NCBI GenBank assembly: GCA_022494885.1
Contig: JAGVSM010000184.1
Location: 124,001-188,000, forward strand
Length of the DNA: 64,000 nucleotides
DNA from: Micrasema longulum
Taxonomy: Eukaryota > Arthropoda > Insecta > Trichoptera > Brachycentridae
Direction of reading: 5' to 3'
Below the pieces are notes generated by a model that searched no databases, was not told the origin of the DNA, and saw only the letters and a program-made list of their open reading frames with translations. Positions 22,098 through 33,860 of this stretch are shown piece after piece. Position 1 is the stretch's first letter. Each line of letters begins with the position of its first letter. The translations under genes were made by a program, and so were the position numbers.

Positions 22098-24715
22098 TTT
22101 ACTATTGAAGTCGAGATTTGTATTTCCATCGACATGAAAATAGTGTTTATTCTTTAAAATAAAAATATTTCCGTAAATTCTCAAGATATTTTTTTCCAGC
22201 ATTTAGTTATTTCCTAAATTAAAGAATTTTTACGCTTTATTCCCATTAGTTTTTACAGTAAAGTTCACTAAAATGGCTAAGCAGCTTACGTTCTAAATAA
22301 AACCTTGCATTAGGGATTTGGCTTACGGCAGTTTTATAATTTCTTACCTGACTCAATCCTTCCAAATTAACCTGTCAACCAAACTCCTCGGGATACGCTA
22401 GGATTTAAAGAACCCTACTTTGCAGCATTTCATTATTTTTTATCCTTTATATGGAGAGATTACCCGCATCATATCACTTTGTACTTACAGTTTTTACGAT
22501 TTTGAAGTTATTTATTTAGGTAGCAAAAAAATGTATTGCAACAAGATATTTTACAGCATGAAGTAATATTTGATGACCAATATTAATATGAAGTTACGTA
22601 GCATACTAATTTTTTTAGTACCTACTGACTACTGAACGTGAAATTAAGGAAGTTTTGAGGTTATAGTATTACCGGTTTAAAGCAAAAAATAATAAGTTTA
22701 ATTACAGTTTAAAATAATTTATATTGATATATTTATGTATTATATGTTATGGTGGATAAAAACGAAGGTAAAATAACAAAACTGAAGTTAACCTTGGGTT
22801 TTTAAAATTTATTATAAATCAAAATTAACCATGGTAAACGCAGGTAAATTTGGTTCTAAAGCCGAAAACAAGCATGGTAAAATGAGGCTTTCAAAATACA
22901 TTGAAAGCTTTTCAAATAATAATAACCTTACCAAGTTCATTCCGGCAAACCACACACGGTAAGTAACAGTTCAAAAGCCCAGTTACCTTTAATATACGAC
23001 AATACTCCTAAACCCAATTATATTGTCGAAATTCAAAGAAATGATCTTCCCACGACTTCCCTAGCATTGTAAGGTTTGTGACGATATTTTCCCAGTGTAA
23101 GGGGCCCACAGATCTCCAGGGTCCGAACACCTTGCGCAACTGGCAAGTGAAAAAAACATGCCCAGAAATCACAATAAATTTGAACGGATTTTGAATACAA
23201 AGAGAGTTAGCGTGGGAGAAGTTCTAGTCCTACATATAACCTGGGCTCCCTGCAATGGGCCATTATTTTATAGTATGAGTGATGAGTGTTACACTGTTCT
23301 AGCGGCTAATTTTTATATATTTAACGATATTTTGAGCGTATCTAAATCTCAAGAAGAAATGCAGTGGCCGAGAAATTTGAGGAATAGGTATTTGAACATA
23401 CTTTTTCTGCCAGTCTCTCGCAGATGCTGTGCGAAAAAGACAACTGCACGTCAGACTTATTATCCTAACTAAAATCGACCAAATCGAGTTTTCATAGTCC
23501 CGTTTTCCGTTTCCCAAAACTGAACCAATTTTGTTTTTTTTTTTATAGAAAGTATCAAAATTATTTTTTTTATATTGGCATTTTTTCAATTTTTCAAAAT
23601 TATTCATCATATTTGTATAACGTACGTCCGAAGACGGCAGATAAAACTGGGCGCTTTTATGGGTTTTCAGAAGTTCCTAGCTCCCATAAAAAACAATTTA
23701 TCAAAAAAGTAAAACAACGAAAACACACTAGTAGCAAACATCTATTGTGGGTAAAAATATCACATATCTAGTGCTATTATCCAGGGAGAAGATACGGGAA
23801 TACGTTTGTATCAAGATAAGTAAGGTTTTATTTTCTCTTCATACTGAAATACTTGAAGAGGGATTCTATAATCTATCTTTACAGAGACGAAAATGTCTAT
23901 AACATCTTTTTATTTTAGTGCGTTTTATTCAGTAGCGGGGATAAGAATTTTTTAACGAAATGAGTAGTTTGACGATAAAAATATTCAAAAACTAACATTC
24001 GATAGTTCATTGATTTTAATCAACTGTTCGTTATGTATTTATTTTTTTACGTACAATTTATGATTTAATTTTCCGTTTTTTATAGTATGTGGTAGAGACA
24101 ATGGTAGAAAAAATATCACCATATCCCAAAAATCTGTTTTTTATATAGAGTTGAGTACTTTTATTACCTACAATGATTTTGTGTTAACCGTATTCTTTTA
24201 CGTGCAAAATTTATTATTTTACATTCGTTTTCTTTTACATGTGTACAATAAGTAAAATTACAGGAACATTAGAATAGATTGACGATAAGAACCCTAGAAT
24301 ATTGTCGTTAGGTTATACTAACTCTTCAAATCACCACCTGCTTCTAAATCGGTAAAACCTACAAGACAACAAATGCACTACACATTTTCACTGAACTCCA
24401 ACGCATGTTTTTTATATAATAAAGGTATCAATTAAAGCGATGAATATTAATTTGTCTAAACCTACGTAATTGCATTACAATATCTATAACAGCACCACAT
24501 GCCACCTACTAAATTGCATCATATCAAATTGACGCTCGATATCCAGGCAAATAAAAAAATAATGGCATCTATAATATTATTTATGATTTTGCTATGTAAC
24601 TGATGATTTTGTGCTTATCGATTTTCAGTGTAGACAGAAACGTTGCTTTATTTTAATGTTTTTCATACTATTGATATTTAAAGCATTAATTTTATCGTCA
24701 ATTTTTTTAAATATT
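22098..24715. other. no gene recognised
   Basis: Overlapping frames at 23158-23472 (+) and 23299-23610 (-) are the longest here; neither shows a family motif. Confidence 0.35.
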
Positions 24716-24720
24716 ATTAA

Positions 24721-25047
24721 ATATTTGTACATAGCCACTAACCAATTTTTGTATGTCTACAGCCCATGAAACGATGTTACATTGTAATGGTCACCCTATA
24801 CCTATTAAACTCACGCCCCCTTTTCATCCTATCCCTTTTAAAAAAATATTTTCCTGACCTAATCAGTGCATGTAAGGGTTGCCTTTCAAAATGCATTGCA
24901 TGTTGGTTTTATATTTTTGTGCAACAACTATAGCGAAGGTGTATAGATGTTGGTTTAATTGGTGTCCTGACGAAGAGACTCGCATGTTTCGAAACCGCTA
25001 GACATAGAAAAGTCGGTAAGTGGCTATACAGAAATATTAAATAACAT
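24721..25047. mobile_element. TIR element with hammerhead-like motif
   Basis: Inverted ends of about 39 nt (ATATTTGTACATAGCCACTA at 24721, mirrored by AGTGGCTATACAGAAATAT at 25019-25037). Just inside the right end lies CTGACGA (24967-24973), one extra A, a 5-bp stem (GAGAC/GTTTC, one G-U pair) and GAAA (24991-24994). Stems I and III are not convincing, so this is only hammerhead-like. Confidence 0.6.
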
Positions 25048-25159
25048 TTAGTTAATGTTTTTAATTACAAAATATTTTAATTCAGGTTAGAAAAGATGCA
25101 TGTATTATAAAAATGTAAGTGAGATATTTCGCAAATTCAAAATATATTCTTCTTTTTCA

Positions 25160-25345
25160 GCCTTCTGTCCTCCACTGCTGAAATTTTATCTTCTTCCATA
25201 TCCTTCCATTTCTTTCGGTCGGTTGCTGCTTGCAGCCAATTCTCACCCCCCACACGGCTATGTCATCGGACCATATTTTTTGAGGTCTTCCGACGCCCTT
25301 CTTATTCTCCCGAAATCTCCATCTTAAAATTTCAGGTGTCCATCT
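25160..25345 (-). pseudogene. LINE protein tail remnant
   Basis: On the minus strand the sequence reads GRPQKIWSDDIAVWG, then QAATDRKKWKDMEED, the R-P-x-x-x-W-x-D-D-I and D-R-x-x-W-x-x-M-E pattern that ends many RTE/CR1-like reverse transcriptase proteins. Frames are broken. Confidence 0.65.
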
Positions 25346-25362
25346 AAAAAATATATAAGTTC

Positions 25363-25572
25363 TTATTCTTCTTCTCTTAGTGCCCTGTCAGGTATCACTC
25401 TGGCAAAAGTCTCCCTGTCCTGTGCTGCCCGGAATATCTGCTCCACGGTCCTGAAGCCAGTCCAGTCTCGTATATTTCGCAACCAGGACATCTGTCTTCT
25501 TCCAGCCCCTCTGTGACCCTCAATCTTGCCTTTCAAAATTAAATGAAGCAAGTGGTACTTTTCTCCACGCAT
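25363..25572 (-). pseudogene. second LINE protein tail remnant
   Basis: A 69-codon frame with KYHLLHLILKGKIEGHRGAG, RRQMSWLRNIRDWTG and QIFRAAQDRETFARVI. This K-I-E-G-x-R-x-x-G-R-R-x-x-S-W-L-R-N pattern is a well-known C-terminus of insect non-LTR elements. It is a different family from the adjacent remnant. Confidence 0.75.
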
Positions 25573-25629
25573 ATTTTTCAGTCAATTCTTATTATTTATT
25601 CAAAATTAAATTTAACGTCTTTTTTTGAA

Positions 25630-25720
25630 GGGCTGGAGAATCGGAATTTAGTTGTGGTAGAGCGGGGTTCGAACCTCTAACCTTTAACTCTGATCCGTAA
25701 GTCCACGACACTACAGTAAA
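25630..25720 (-). mobile_element. SINE family B, head fragment
   Basis: The complement has GTCGTGGACTTACGGATCAG, box B GAGGTTCGAACCCCGC and the start of the body. Confidence 0.6.
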
Positions 25721-26635
25721 ATAAATTAAGTAAATTAGTCATCTATTTTCAAAACTCGCTATCTCCCTATTGCCGCCATATGGAGACATCGGATGGAAAT
25801 AGACGATAAAAAGTTAAACATTCATTTTGTCTTTGTATTTCGGTCAATTTACAAATAACATTATGTACAAAAAGTTAAATAAATAAAATAAATAAATAAT
25901 TGAACATGTTTTAAAGGAAAAATAGTATGCATATTCTGCTTTTCATACAGAAAACTGAATTTTTTCCTTGTACATAAAATTGAAGATAAAAGTTAATTTT
26001 CCGATATACTTATCCAATCATCATTCGTTTACGTTTGTCACATTTCTCAAGTTTTCAACAATGCTCTTTCTCGATACACGTATGACACACGACTGTCAGG
26101 CAAATTTCGGGTTTGGCCCCGGGGTTCGCATTCATGTTTGCTTAGTAGGTTGCTCAGGTTCGATTTGTGTCAGGCGGAGCCTGCGGGCCTAGCACACTTA
26201 CCGAACCTGATGGCAAATTTACAAGTCAAACGAGCGCTTGTATAAATGAGTGGGTAGGTATTTAGCAATCGCGGATAGGTAATAGGTAATCCTAGACTAC
26301 GGTTATCAATATCAGGGCCCGTATTACAATGGGCAGTTAATGTTTATCTTCAATTTCATCCATAAAACAAAATTGAGTTTTCTGTATGAAAAATATTTTT
26401 ACAACTTTTTTTCTTAAAATGTTTAATTACAGGTTACCAACTAATATACTTTAAATTCTCATACATACATTTTCGTACATAAATATCGATTTTACTTTAT
26501 ACCGTCACGATGTATACCCATGAAGATAGCGTTTGTAATCGATGCCCAGAACGTACATAACTTTAACTTTGAAAGGCTTTTGAATATATGTCGTATTTTA
26601 GTACATTAGTAGATTAAGTAACTGAGCATAACATA
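25721..26635. other. no gene recognised
   Basis: Contains a GC-richer patch at 26100-26210 (including CCCCGGGG) and a GGGCCCGTATTACAATGGGC word at 26315, possibly the end of an unassigned element. Confidence 0.35.
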
Positions 26636-26639
26636 TTAC

Positions 26640-26905
26640 ATCAGAGATGGAGAATATTTTAGAGAAAGAAATGTGGATATCAAGGTATTTACAGGATTTA
26701 TGATTTGTTGTTGGCTGGTTTAAGTGGCCACATAATAGACTGTTTGACATTCACTATTTTGCCGATGTTTGAAGATCCATATTTCTTCAATTCTTGCTCA
26801 CTTTACTTAAACTAACCAATGACAGGTCATGAGCTATGTAAATGCTTCGATTTATTTATTTCCTTCTCTAAAATCACATCCATCTCTGCTGTAATTTGTT
26901 AATCT
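26640..26905. mobile_element. foldback element FB
   Basis: Left arm (TATTTACAGGATTTATGATT, TTGGCTGGTTTAAGTGGCCA) and right arm (AACCAATGACAGGTCATGAG, TTATTTCCTTCTCTAAAAT) are mirrored; the centre is shortened. Confidence 0.75.
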
Positions 26906-27340
26906 CAATATCTCTCTAGGGGGGAAATCCAATCTCTATCTTCGAACATTTAGAAGAACTTAAAATATTCTTGAACTAAGAAATAAGATTATTCGAACTT
27001 AAGTTTTAAAATGCAATATAACGGTATTCTTTTTTACAAATCCTAGGAATCGGGGATATTATCAGTTTCCGGTTCTGCAAAGAGGATAATTTGCTTGTAA
27101 ATCAATTAACATTGCAGTCGTACGATTTAAACGATTATACTGGATTGGATTTCAATAAAGACACTGGTTTTAAAGTATTTCATTTTGGAAATAAAATATC
27201 AAAATTAGACAACTTAGAAATCTTAGAAATTAAAAAAGCGATTAATAATAAGAAAACAATAATTAATAACCAAATAAACAATATTTCAATAAAATAAATA
27301 AAACAACTTTGTTTTTAACCACTAATTTTTATTTTTCACC
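26906..27340. other. no gene recognised
   Basis: The 68-codon plus frame 27091-27297 is Asn/Ile/Lys-rich and probably chance. Confidence 0.35.
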
Positions 27341-27420
27341 GACCGGTTTCAAAGCAAACAAGCTTCTTTGTCAAGGTTTACGTAACTAATAGTTCAAAGT
27401 TAGTGATTCAAATATAAACT
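27340..27420 (-). mobile_element. element end with degenerate hammerhead-like motif
   Basis: On the minus strand TTGACAA, an extra A, a GAAGC/GCTTT stem and GAAACCGGTCGG follow the order of the motif at 24967, but two core bases differ from the hammerhead consensus. Confidence 0.45.
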
Positions 27421-27612
27421 TTATAAACAATATTTCTTTTAGTCCTCTCCTGTCTTACTTCGAAAATAATGATATCAAAGTACCACCTTAATAGATAGTG
27501 GAAGTAGGTTATAGATTTTAATTGAATAATACTCAAAATCCCTTTGTCCGAAAGTGGTATTAGTTTGTATTTGTTTAAGTTGTTTATGTGTTGAGGATCT
27601 AGTGATTATATA

Positions 27613-27695
27613 AATGATTAAGATACGCTGCGATTGGTGTACCAATGCAGTGCCCTATGTACCATAAAGTACGGAAAGGGAATGATGATGATATA
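27613..27695 (+). mobile_element. SINE family A, 3' tail
   Basis: GATTAAGATACGCTGCGATT, CAATGCAGTGCCCTATGTAC, then AAAGGGAATGATGATGAT. The head is missing. Confidence 0.75.
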
Positions 27696-27904
27696 TATGT
27701 GTGCTAAAAATACATAATATAACTCAAACATAAATAATATACTAAAATGTATACTAAAAATTAAATATAAATCAATGCGATACATAAGAATATAAATAAT
27801 ATGTTTATAGCCATGAAATGCTCAATAAATTAAATGAAATAATTTTCAAGCCCCTTTCGAATTCTCACACATTGGTATATTCCGCTTTTTTTATAGTTAC
27901 TATT

Positions 27905-28266
27905 TTTCTTTTTTTGCACCACAACCAGGCTTGAGAAAAATAACATTTAATTTTTGTGTTCCGAGAATCGAATCCGGAGCTTTCCATGCGTGAGGCAAGC
28001 GTCTTAATAATAAAAATAAGTTTTATTCTAGCAAAATGGCTAAATAGTGCATAGCCAATTCTACCATATGCATAAATGAAAAACAGATTTCACTTTAATG
28101 TAACAATACAGGGTGCAGGGATAACTTATGATTTATTAATAAAAAATTAAAAATATCAAAACATACTAAATTAATAAAAATAACCTACTTGTAAGGAAAG
28201 AAAGCAAAAATAATAATTGAATAAATTTTTGCACAAATGTTTTAGCCATTACGCCACGGAGGTCGC
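27905..28266 (-). mobile_element. SINE family C split by an insertion
   Basis: The family C body and box-B region (27915-28010) break off at GCGTCTTAA and resume at about 28247 with CCATTACGCCACGGAGGTCG. Intact copies read straight across this join. The intervening ~235 nt are AT-rich and may be flanked by a short duplicated GTYTTA. The insert shares AAAATGGCTAAATAG with 63667. Confidence 0.7.
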
Positions 28267-29087
28267 CTTGTTTAATGCCTTTATTTAAGAAATTAATGAT
28301 CGAATATATTCTTGATTTAGCTGCTAGCTACATTGCCAATTTGTGAGTGGTCAATCATTATAGTTTTACCTGTCAACCAAGTCAGTCATTTCAATAAATT
28401 GTTTGATCTTTTGATAACAAAAAATAAATAATATTTGTCCTCCTTATGAATGGAATGGTAATGATTTTAATACTATTTTTTTTATGCCTAATTTTTTATA
28501 TCAGGAGTGTATGACCGAGAGAAGACCAAATATAGACCTTTCAACCAATAATCCACTTCAGTTAACTTGCATATGGATATTAAAAAGAAAAAAAAATGCA
28601 CCTAAGAAATAAAAACATACGTATTCGAATCATACTTAAGTAGTAATAATTATATTCTGGTTTGTCCTTTATATGCTGTTTCCTGTGACATATGAAATAC
28701 GCCTATAGGTAAACTAAAAAAAGCTTCCTCTAAAGCTTATATAAACTTTACGTCATATCCGGTGTTAAATCCGCCATTTTCAATACGTTTATTTAACTGA
28801 CATGTAAATATCACAATACATTTTTTACTTGTCAATATTTAGAGCACCGTTACATCAGGTCTGCTTGTGTGAATTTATAATTAATTTTAGTCATTGGTTG
28901 AGATCATTAGACATGACCATTTTAACAATGATGTATTGTATAATAAATATGTAGTATATTATTGTCGTCGATATACTGATAAAACCCCCTAATTGCATTT
29001 TTGCCTGTTTTGAGAAAAATCTGTTTGAATGTTTGATTCAACGAAAGTCTTTTCCGGTCTTTCTAATTCATATTTTGGACATAGATA
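28267..29087. other. no gene recognised
   Basis: AT-rich DNA without an assigned feature. Confidence 0.35.
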
Positions 29088-29433
29088 CACTGTATTTCAG
29101 GGTCAGAGCGCGAAACTTCAGAGGAACATTTCTCGTGGTAAACTAGATTTTTATGAAGAAAAAAAATCTATTTAAAATTGGAGACAATCCTTGATGTCTC
29201 GAACCAGCATCCCTTCCACAACCTCCGACCCCTCCCTCACCCAACCACTTTTTAGTCCTCGCCCGGTGCGTATCGTTTCGTTGGTGAAATACGTTTTTAA
29301 TCTAAATATGTTTGTATTTTTTTAAAAGTAAAAAAGGAGATTTTAAAGTAGATTAATTAGGATGTTTTAAAAGTACATAATAAAATCATGTCTTACTGAA
29401 GTTTTGCAGCTCGGCCCTAAAAAGCCGTGTATA
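29088..29433. mobile_element. TIR element, family M1, copy 2
   Basis: Ends ATACACTGTATTTCAGGGTC and GGCCCTAAAAAGCCGTGTAT are imperfect inverted repeats that match those of 1930-2380. Confidence 0.7.
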
Positions 29434-31640
29434 TTTTAAGGTGCTTATTATATATATTTTCAATACTTTTTAAAAAATAAAAATGTTTTCCAACCGATAA
29501 CATATACATATATGAACGGGGAAAACGTTTTATAAGAACACGATTTAGAACTGTGCAGGTTCAAATATCATTAGGGGATTTCAAAGGTATAAGTGTAGTG
29601 AAGAGGTCGATTTGAAATTTAATACGGGGTAAAATAATTTTTATAAAGAAGAAGAAATTTAAACATAATTTAAAACTTACAGTAAGCATCCATGTATTAT
29701 GAATAAATAATAATTGTTGACGTCATTTGAATGGTTTGAATTATTTCATTATTATTGATCAGACTAACTGACACGTACGCTTGAAATTATTTAAGTTAGT
29801 TTTTGTTTCATTACCAAAATTTTTCGGTAAATAGAATTGATAGTTTTTAACTGAACACATAAAAGAATATCGAACATTTATTGGGTTTTTATACATGCTC
29901 ACTTTGAAACAAAATCTCGGAGGATTTAAATGGTTTTATCAGTCGAAACGAGCTCCCTCGAAATATATGAAAAAAATAATGCTATGTCTGTTAAATACGT
30001 GTAAAGGTTTTATTACTATGTAGTTTCGAAAATTACACACTACCTCCCATGACACAAAACACAAATGAAAAAGTTTCTAGACACTCCACCCTGTGCTTCA
30101 AAAATAAACTAAAATGAACACGACCTTCGGTCAAAGACGATTGGTCTACTTCCCAAATTCAATGTTTGACTTATATCCGTTGTTCATAAGGACAATTATT
30201 ATTAGGTACTGTCACTATGAAATTGCTATCAAGAAGTGGTTAATGGAGGTGGGGTTGCTCACGGACTGACGACTAGATCAGGCCAAATGGCTAAAAAGTG
30301 TTATTTATATGTTTTTATTTATTTATTTGCTTTACAAACAATGAAAAAATAATACATAATACACATAAATATTGAAATAATAAAAATGAAAATAGACGCT
30401 ACTCATTTTTCATCAATTACATGTAAACATTAACTAAATACATATTTATATAAAATAAGTAAAATAAATTATTAAATTGAATTTAAATTATTGTAAAAAT
30501 TGAAATAAGCAAAAAGTGTACGAATTAATGATAAAATAAAAATGAATTAAATACGTATTTCAATAAAATTAACAATAAAGATTATCAAAATTTAATAGTT
30601 TTTAAAAAATCACTCATTAATATAAAACTAATAAAAACAATTCATAAAATACTAATAAAAACGATAAGCTAAATATGCATCGAAACAAAACCAGCGATGT
30701 AATCCATCAAAATTAAATGTACAATAAAATGTAAAATGTATAACATAAATGACAAAATATTTTTTAATTTAAGATGTAATTTATAGCATGCTTGAAAAAA
30801 ATATAAATGTTTCCCTCGGCACGGCACACCCAGTGAGGGAACATTATTTTAAATTTTAAAAAACAAAAAAATTGTAAAAGATTAAATAAATAAATTAAGC
30901 TCTAAAAACGATACACATGTTTGTCTACTTTTTTTTCTCAAATTTTGTCATTCAGAGGGTTTATTCCGAAGATGTATAAGTGTAATGTGTATAATATGCA
31001 TCATACATGCTACTTTTGGAATGTAAAGCGGTATTATGTGCGTTCTATTTTAACAATATTAGCGTATAAATAAATGTACTTATGTACGGTCAACTTCGTG
31101 CTTTCTTCAAAGTATTATGTGTGCGAATTTAATAACTAATTATGTGTTTATTACGAAAACATCATAATAACAACTAATTGGAAAAACATGAGTATTTTTT
31201 TAACGATTTTTAAATAATCGGCAAAAAAAGAAGTTAAACTGCATTCATCATAACTCAAAACACCCAAATTTAGACTTACAACAGCGTACTTCTGGGGGTG
31301 CAATTTATAAAATAACTTTATATAAAAAATGTTTCTGGCCCCTTCTATGTAGTAAGTATCCCTGAGAGGAACAGAAATGCTGTTATGTCTGATCTCAAGA
31401 CTTTGAAACAAAAAAGTGCGCGATGTAATTGCGCAGTGACGAAGACTCGTAAAAGCACGCTGAACTGCTTAGCTTCGAAATATACCGCGAAAAAAATACA
31501 GGTAAACTAATATCAATATCAAACCACGAGTAAAAAAATAACAACCGTTACTAGAACGTTTTCTCAATATATCGCTCGATAGAATCACCTTTTTTGTAAG
31601 TCGCCTTCACTCCCAGGTGTGGTATTAAAATTCTAAGGAG
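29434..31640. other. AT-rich stretch; possible repeat at 30.3-30.9 kb
   Basis: 30300-30900 is very A-rich on the plus strand and ends in a hairpin (TCCCTC..GAGGGA at 30811-30841), like the 3' UTR of a minus-strand LINE; no family member was found in the window to confirm it. Confidence 0.3.
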
Positions 31641-31800
31641 TCGAGTTTTTCTAGAGCCTTCTCATATCCGTTCAATAGCTGCTCGTTTACTAAGAAGTGA
31701 ACGTCACAATCTACGCGCCAACTTTCATACATTTCCTGCATGCGATGCGTTTGGAGCGTGCACGCCGACAACATGGCGCCCTAAAAAAGGGACACCGCTA
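31640..31800. promoter_or_regulatory. CpG-rich patch with YY1-like word
   Basis: GC- and CpG-richer than its surroundings, with ACAACATGGCGCCC (31769-31782), which resembles a YY1 site, and GGAGCGTGCACGCC. A 99-codon minus frame (32024-31725) crosses it; its Lys/Arg/Ser-rich product shows no family motif, so I do not call it a gene. Confidence 0.25.
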
Positions 31801-32950
31801 TCGCGGGAGAATGAGATAAAAACATTACCTACAGCCTGATTTGGTTCGAAAAACGACGATTCCAGTTTCAGGATGGAATAAAAATCCCCTTCAAGAGCTT
31901 TTAGTTTTGGTACGAATGGTAACGCCTTTTTACGCGGTGTCTTTATTTTGCTTAAGGATTTTCTTAACTTTTGTATTGTTTGGGATGTTTCTCGCGATTT
32001 TGTCTTTAGAACAAGTCTCAACAAACTTCGGGTCGCGAGCTAATACGAGTATTGTATTGTACATGATATGCATACTATTTTTAAATTAACAATGCATAAT
32101 TAAAAAAATACTTTAAAATTATAGATATTCATTTGCAATAACAAATAAACTGTTTATATATGGTTACTATTAAAAGTTGGTTCCTCTCCCGTTCATGTTA
32201 TTTATTTTATTTGGAAATTAAATAGCATGTATGATCGTAAACATAAATTATACATTGTTTTTTTTAATATTAATTTTTAGGAATCTTGCAGCACAACTTT
32301 CAAGTAATCTATATGAAATTAAATTTATCTCTATTGAACCAGTGAAATTTTCATATTACACTTCATGGTAAGGTGGTTAATTTATTATCTCTAGAATTCA
32401 CATTCGTGCCAATTCACTCGGTCCGGTAAAACTAGAGTAGGTGGATGGATACTTATTTATTACTATAGTTTTTCGTTTTATTTTTTTAGTTTCCACGTGC
32501 GGGCGAAAAACTTTGCTAAAACAAATCGAGTGGAGATTAGTCCGCCTCATCGTGTACTGGTTTATGTGTTTATCTGCCGATTAATAAATGAAATAATTAT
32601 CAATCAGTCCACCCTATATCCCTTTATCGTGCAGGTTGATTTTCGCTGTGTTGTGCTGACTGGCCATACTCTCGCATAGGAATTTCCTGGGCTATCGTCG
32701 ACTGTTACATGCTAGAATTTGTTATTATTTCTTCTGATTTACCATTTTTTTCATGTTAATTATTATGGCTTAAAATAGGAACAGCCTAAAGAGCTAAAAT
32801 AAATTCATAAATATGTATATAAAATGTTACTTAATTTGATAAGAATAAATGAATGTTTAAATTATTTTCTACTATTACCATCACACCATTTTTCCGTAGG
32901 GGTAGGCAGAGAGGATATACCGCCACACATGTCTATCTTGACATATTATT
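31801..32950. other. no gene recognised
   Basis: Short open frames on both strands (82 codons at 31841, 60 at 32497) without recognisable features. Confidence 0.3.
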
Positions 32951-32954
32951 ATTA

Positions 32955-33420
32955 TTATTATTATAATGGATAACTTATATAGCGCCATTTTCGTAATAAA
33001 ATACCTCAAGGGCGCTTTACATAGTGATTTAATTGTTAAATTAATTTAATTGAAGCTTTTAAATTTGTAATTTAATTAAAATAATTTATTTTGTTGTCAC
33101 ATGCTACGGATTTATTAAAATGATTTAGAGAACAAGTGGGTTTTTTTTTTCGAAATATCACTTCACTTTCACAGCCTCGCACCTCTGCTGGAGAGCATTC
33201 CATGCCATAGGGCCTGCGACCGCAAAACCCTAGCCTCTCCACATTTATATATATTGTTATACATACCTTTCGGTTGTGTCTGCTTCTGCAGGAGGAGAAA
33301 ACACAATACAAGCACTTAGCTTTTGGTAGAATAAGGTAGTATATGTAAGTTTACGTATGCAATTGTAAAGCGCCCTCAAGGTGATTTTTCACATAAATGG
33401 CGCCATATAAATCAGCCAAA
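32955..33420. mobile_element. TIR element, family G
   Basis: The left end TATATAGCGCCATTTTCGTA with CCTCAAGGGCGCTTTACA is mirrored on the right by GTAAAGCGCCCTCAAGGTGA and TAAATGGCGCCATATAA, giving ~50-nt inverted repeats. The interior has a short minus frame (33311-33072) with GFCGRRPYGMECSPAEVRGC, possibly a captured or decayed coding piece. A single matching end is at 51650-51700. Confidence 0.75.
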
Positions 33421-33649
33421 TATTAATATATTATAGTTACAGTATTTAAGTATATGAAAATCTTTTTGGACAAGTATTGGATTTAACTCTCAAAGAATTT
33501 CATTCAGGTAATTACAATTGATTACTTACGAACAACTTTCATATTACCTTCTGAAAGAGGATCTCCATTATCTGTCAATAAAATGTGTTAGCTTAATTTT
33601 TTTTTAATATGGCCTTTTGTGAAAAAAGTTTTCCGACCCCTGATATGGA

Positions 33650-33860
33650 ACACCTTTTACTTGACCGCGACAACATCTTGCAGACGTTCGAGCGAAGTTG
33701 ATAGACGCGGTTGGTTCGCGAAGTGATCAGTGACCCGTTATTGGTGGTTTGTTTCCAGTAGTACCACTTTTACTGCTGAACGTTTTTCGAAAATCGAACG
33801 AGCGTGAAAATCGTGCTTAGTGTCAAATCGCAACTTGTGTAACGAAGTTAAAACACATTA
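33650..33860 (+). promoter_or_regulatory. promoter/5'-leader-like patch
   Basis: CpG-richer DNA with an Initiator-like GATCAGTGACC at 33725-33735 followed by sequence rich in CGAA and GTG words, typical of insect 5' leaders. It could be an upstream start site for ec (about 6.5 kb before its first coding exon) or for a non-coding RNA. No splice link can be shown. Confidence 0.3.

Noticed and set aside
23158..23610. Overlapping frames of 104 (+) and 103 (-) codons
   Set aside because: No recognisable motif, no splice or promoter context, and mutual overlap; probably chance.
24967..24994. A complete hammerhead at 24.97 kb
   Set aside because: CTGACGA, stem II and GAAA are present, but I could not pair stems I and III; described only as hammerhead-like.
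31725..32089. 99-codon minus and 82-codon plus frames
   Set aside because: Lys/Ser-rich or Phe/Leu-rich translation without family signature; kept only as a note to the CpG patch.
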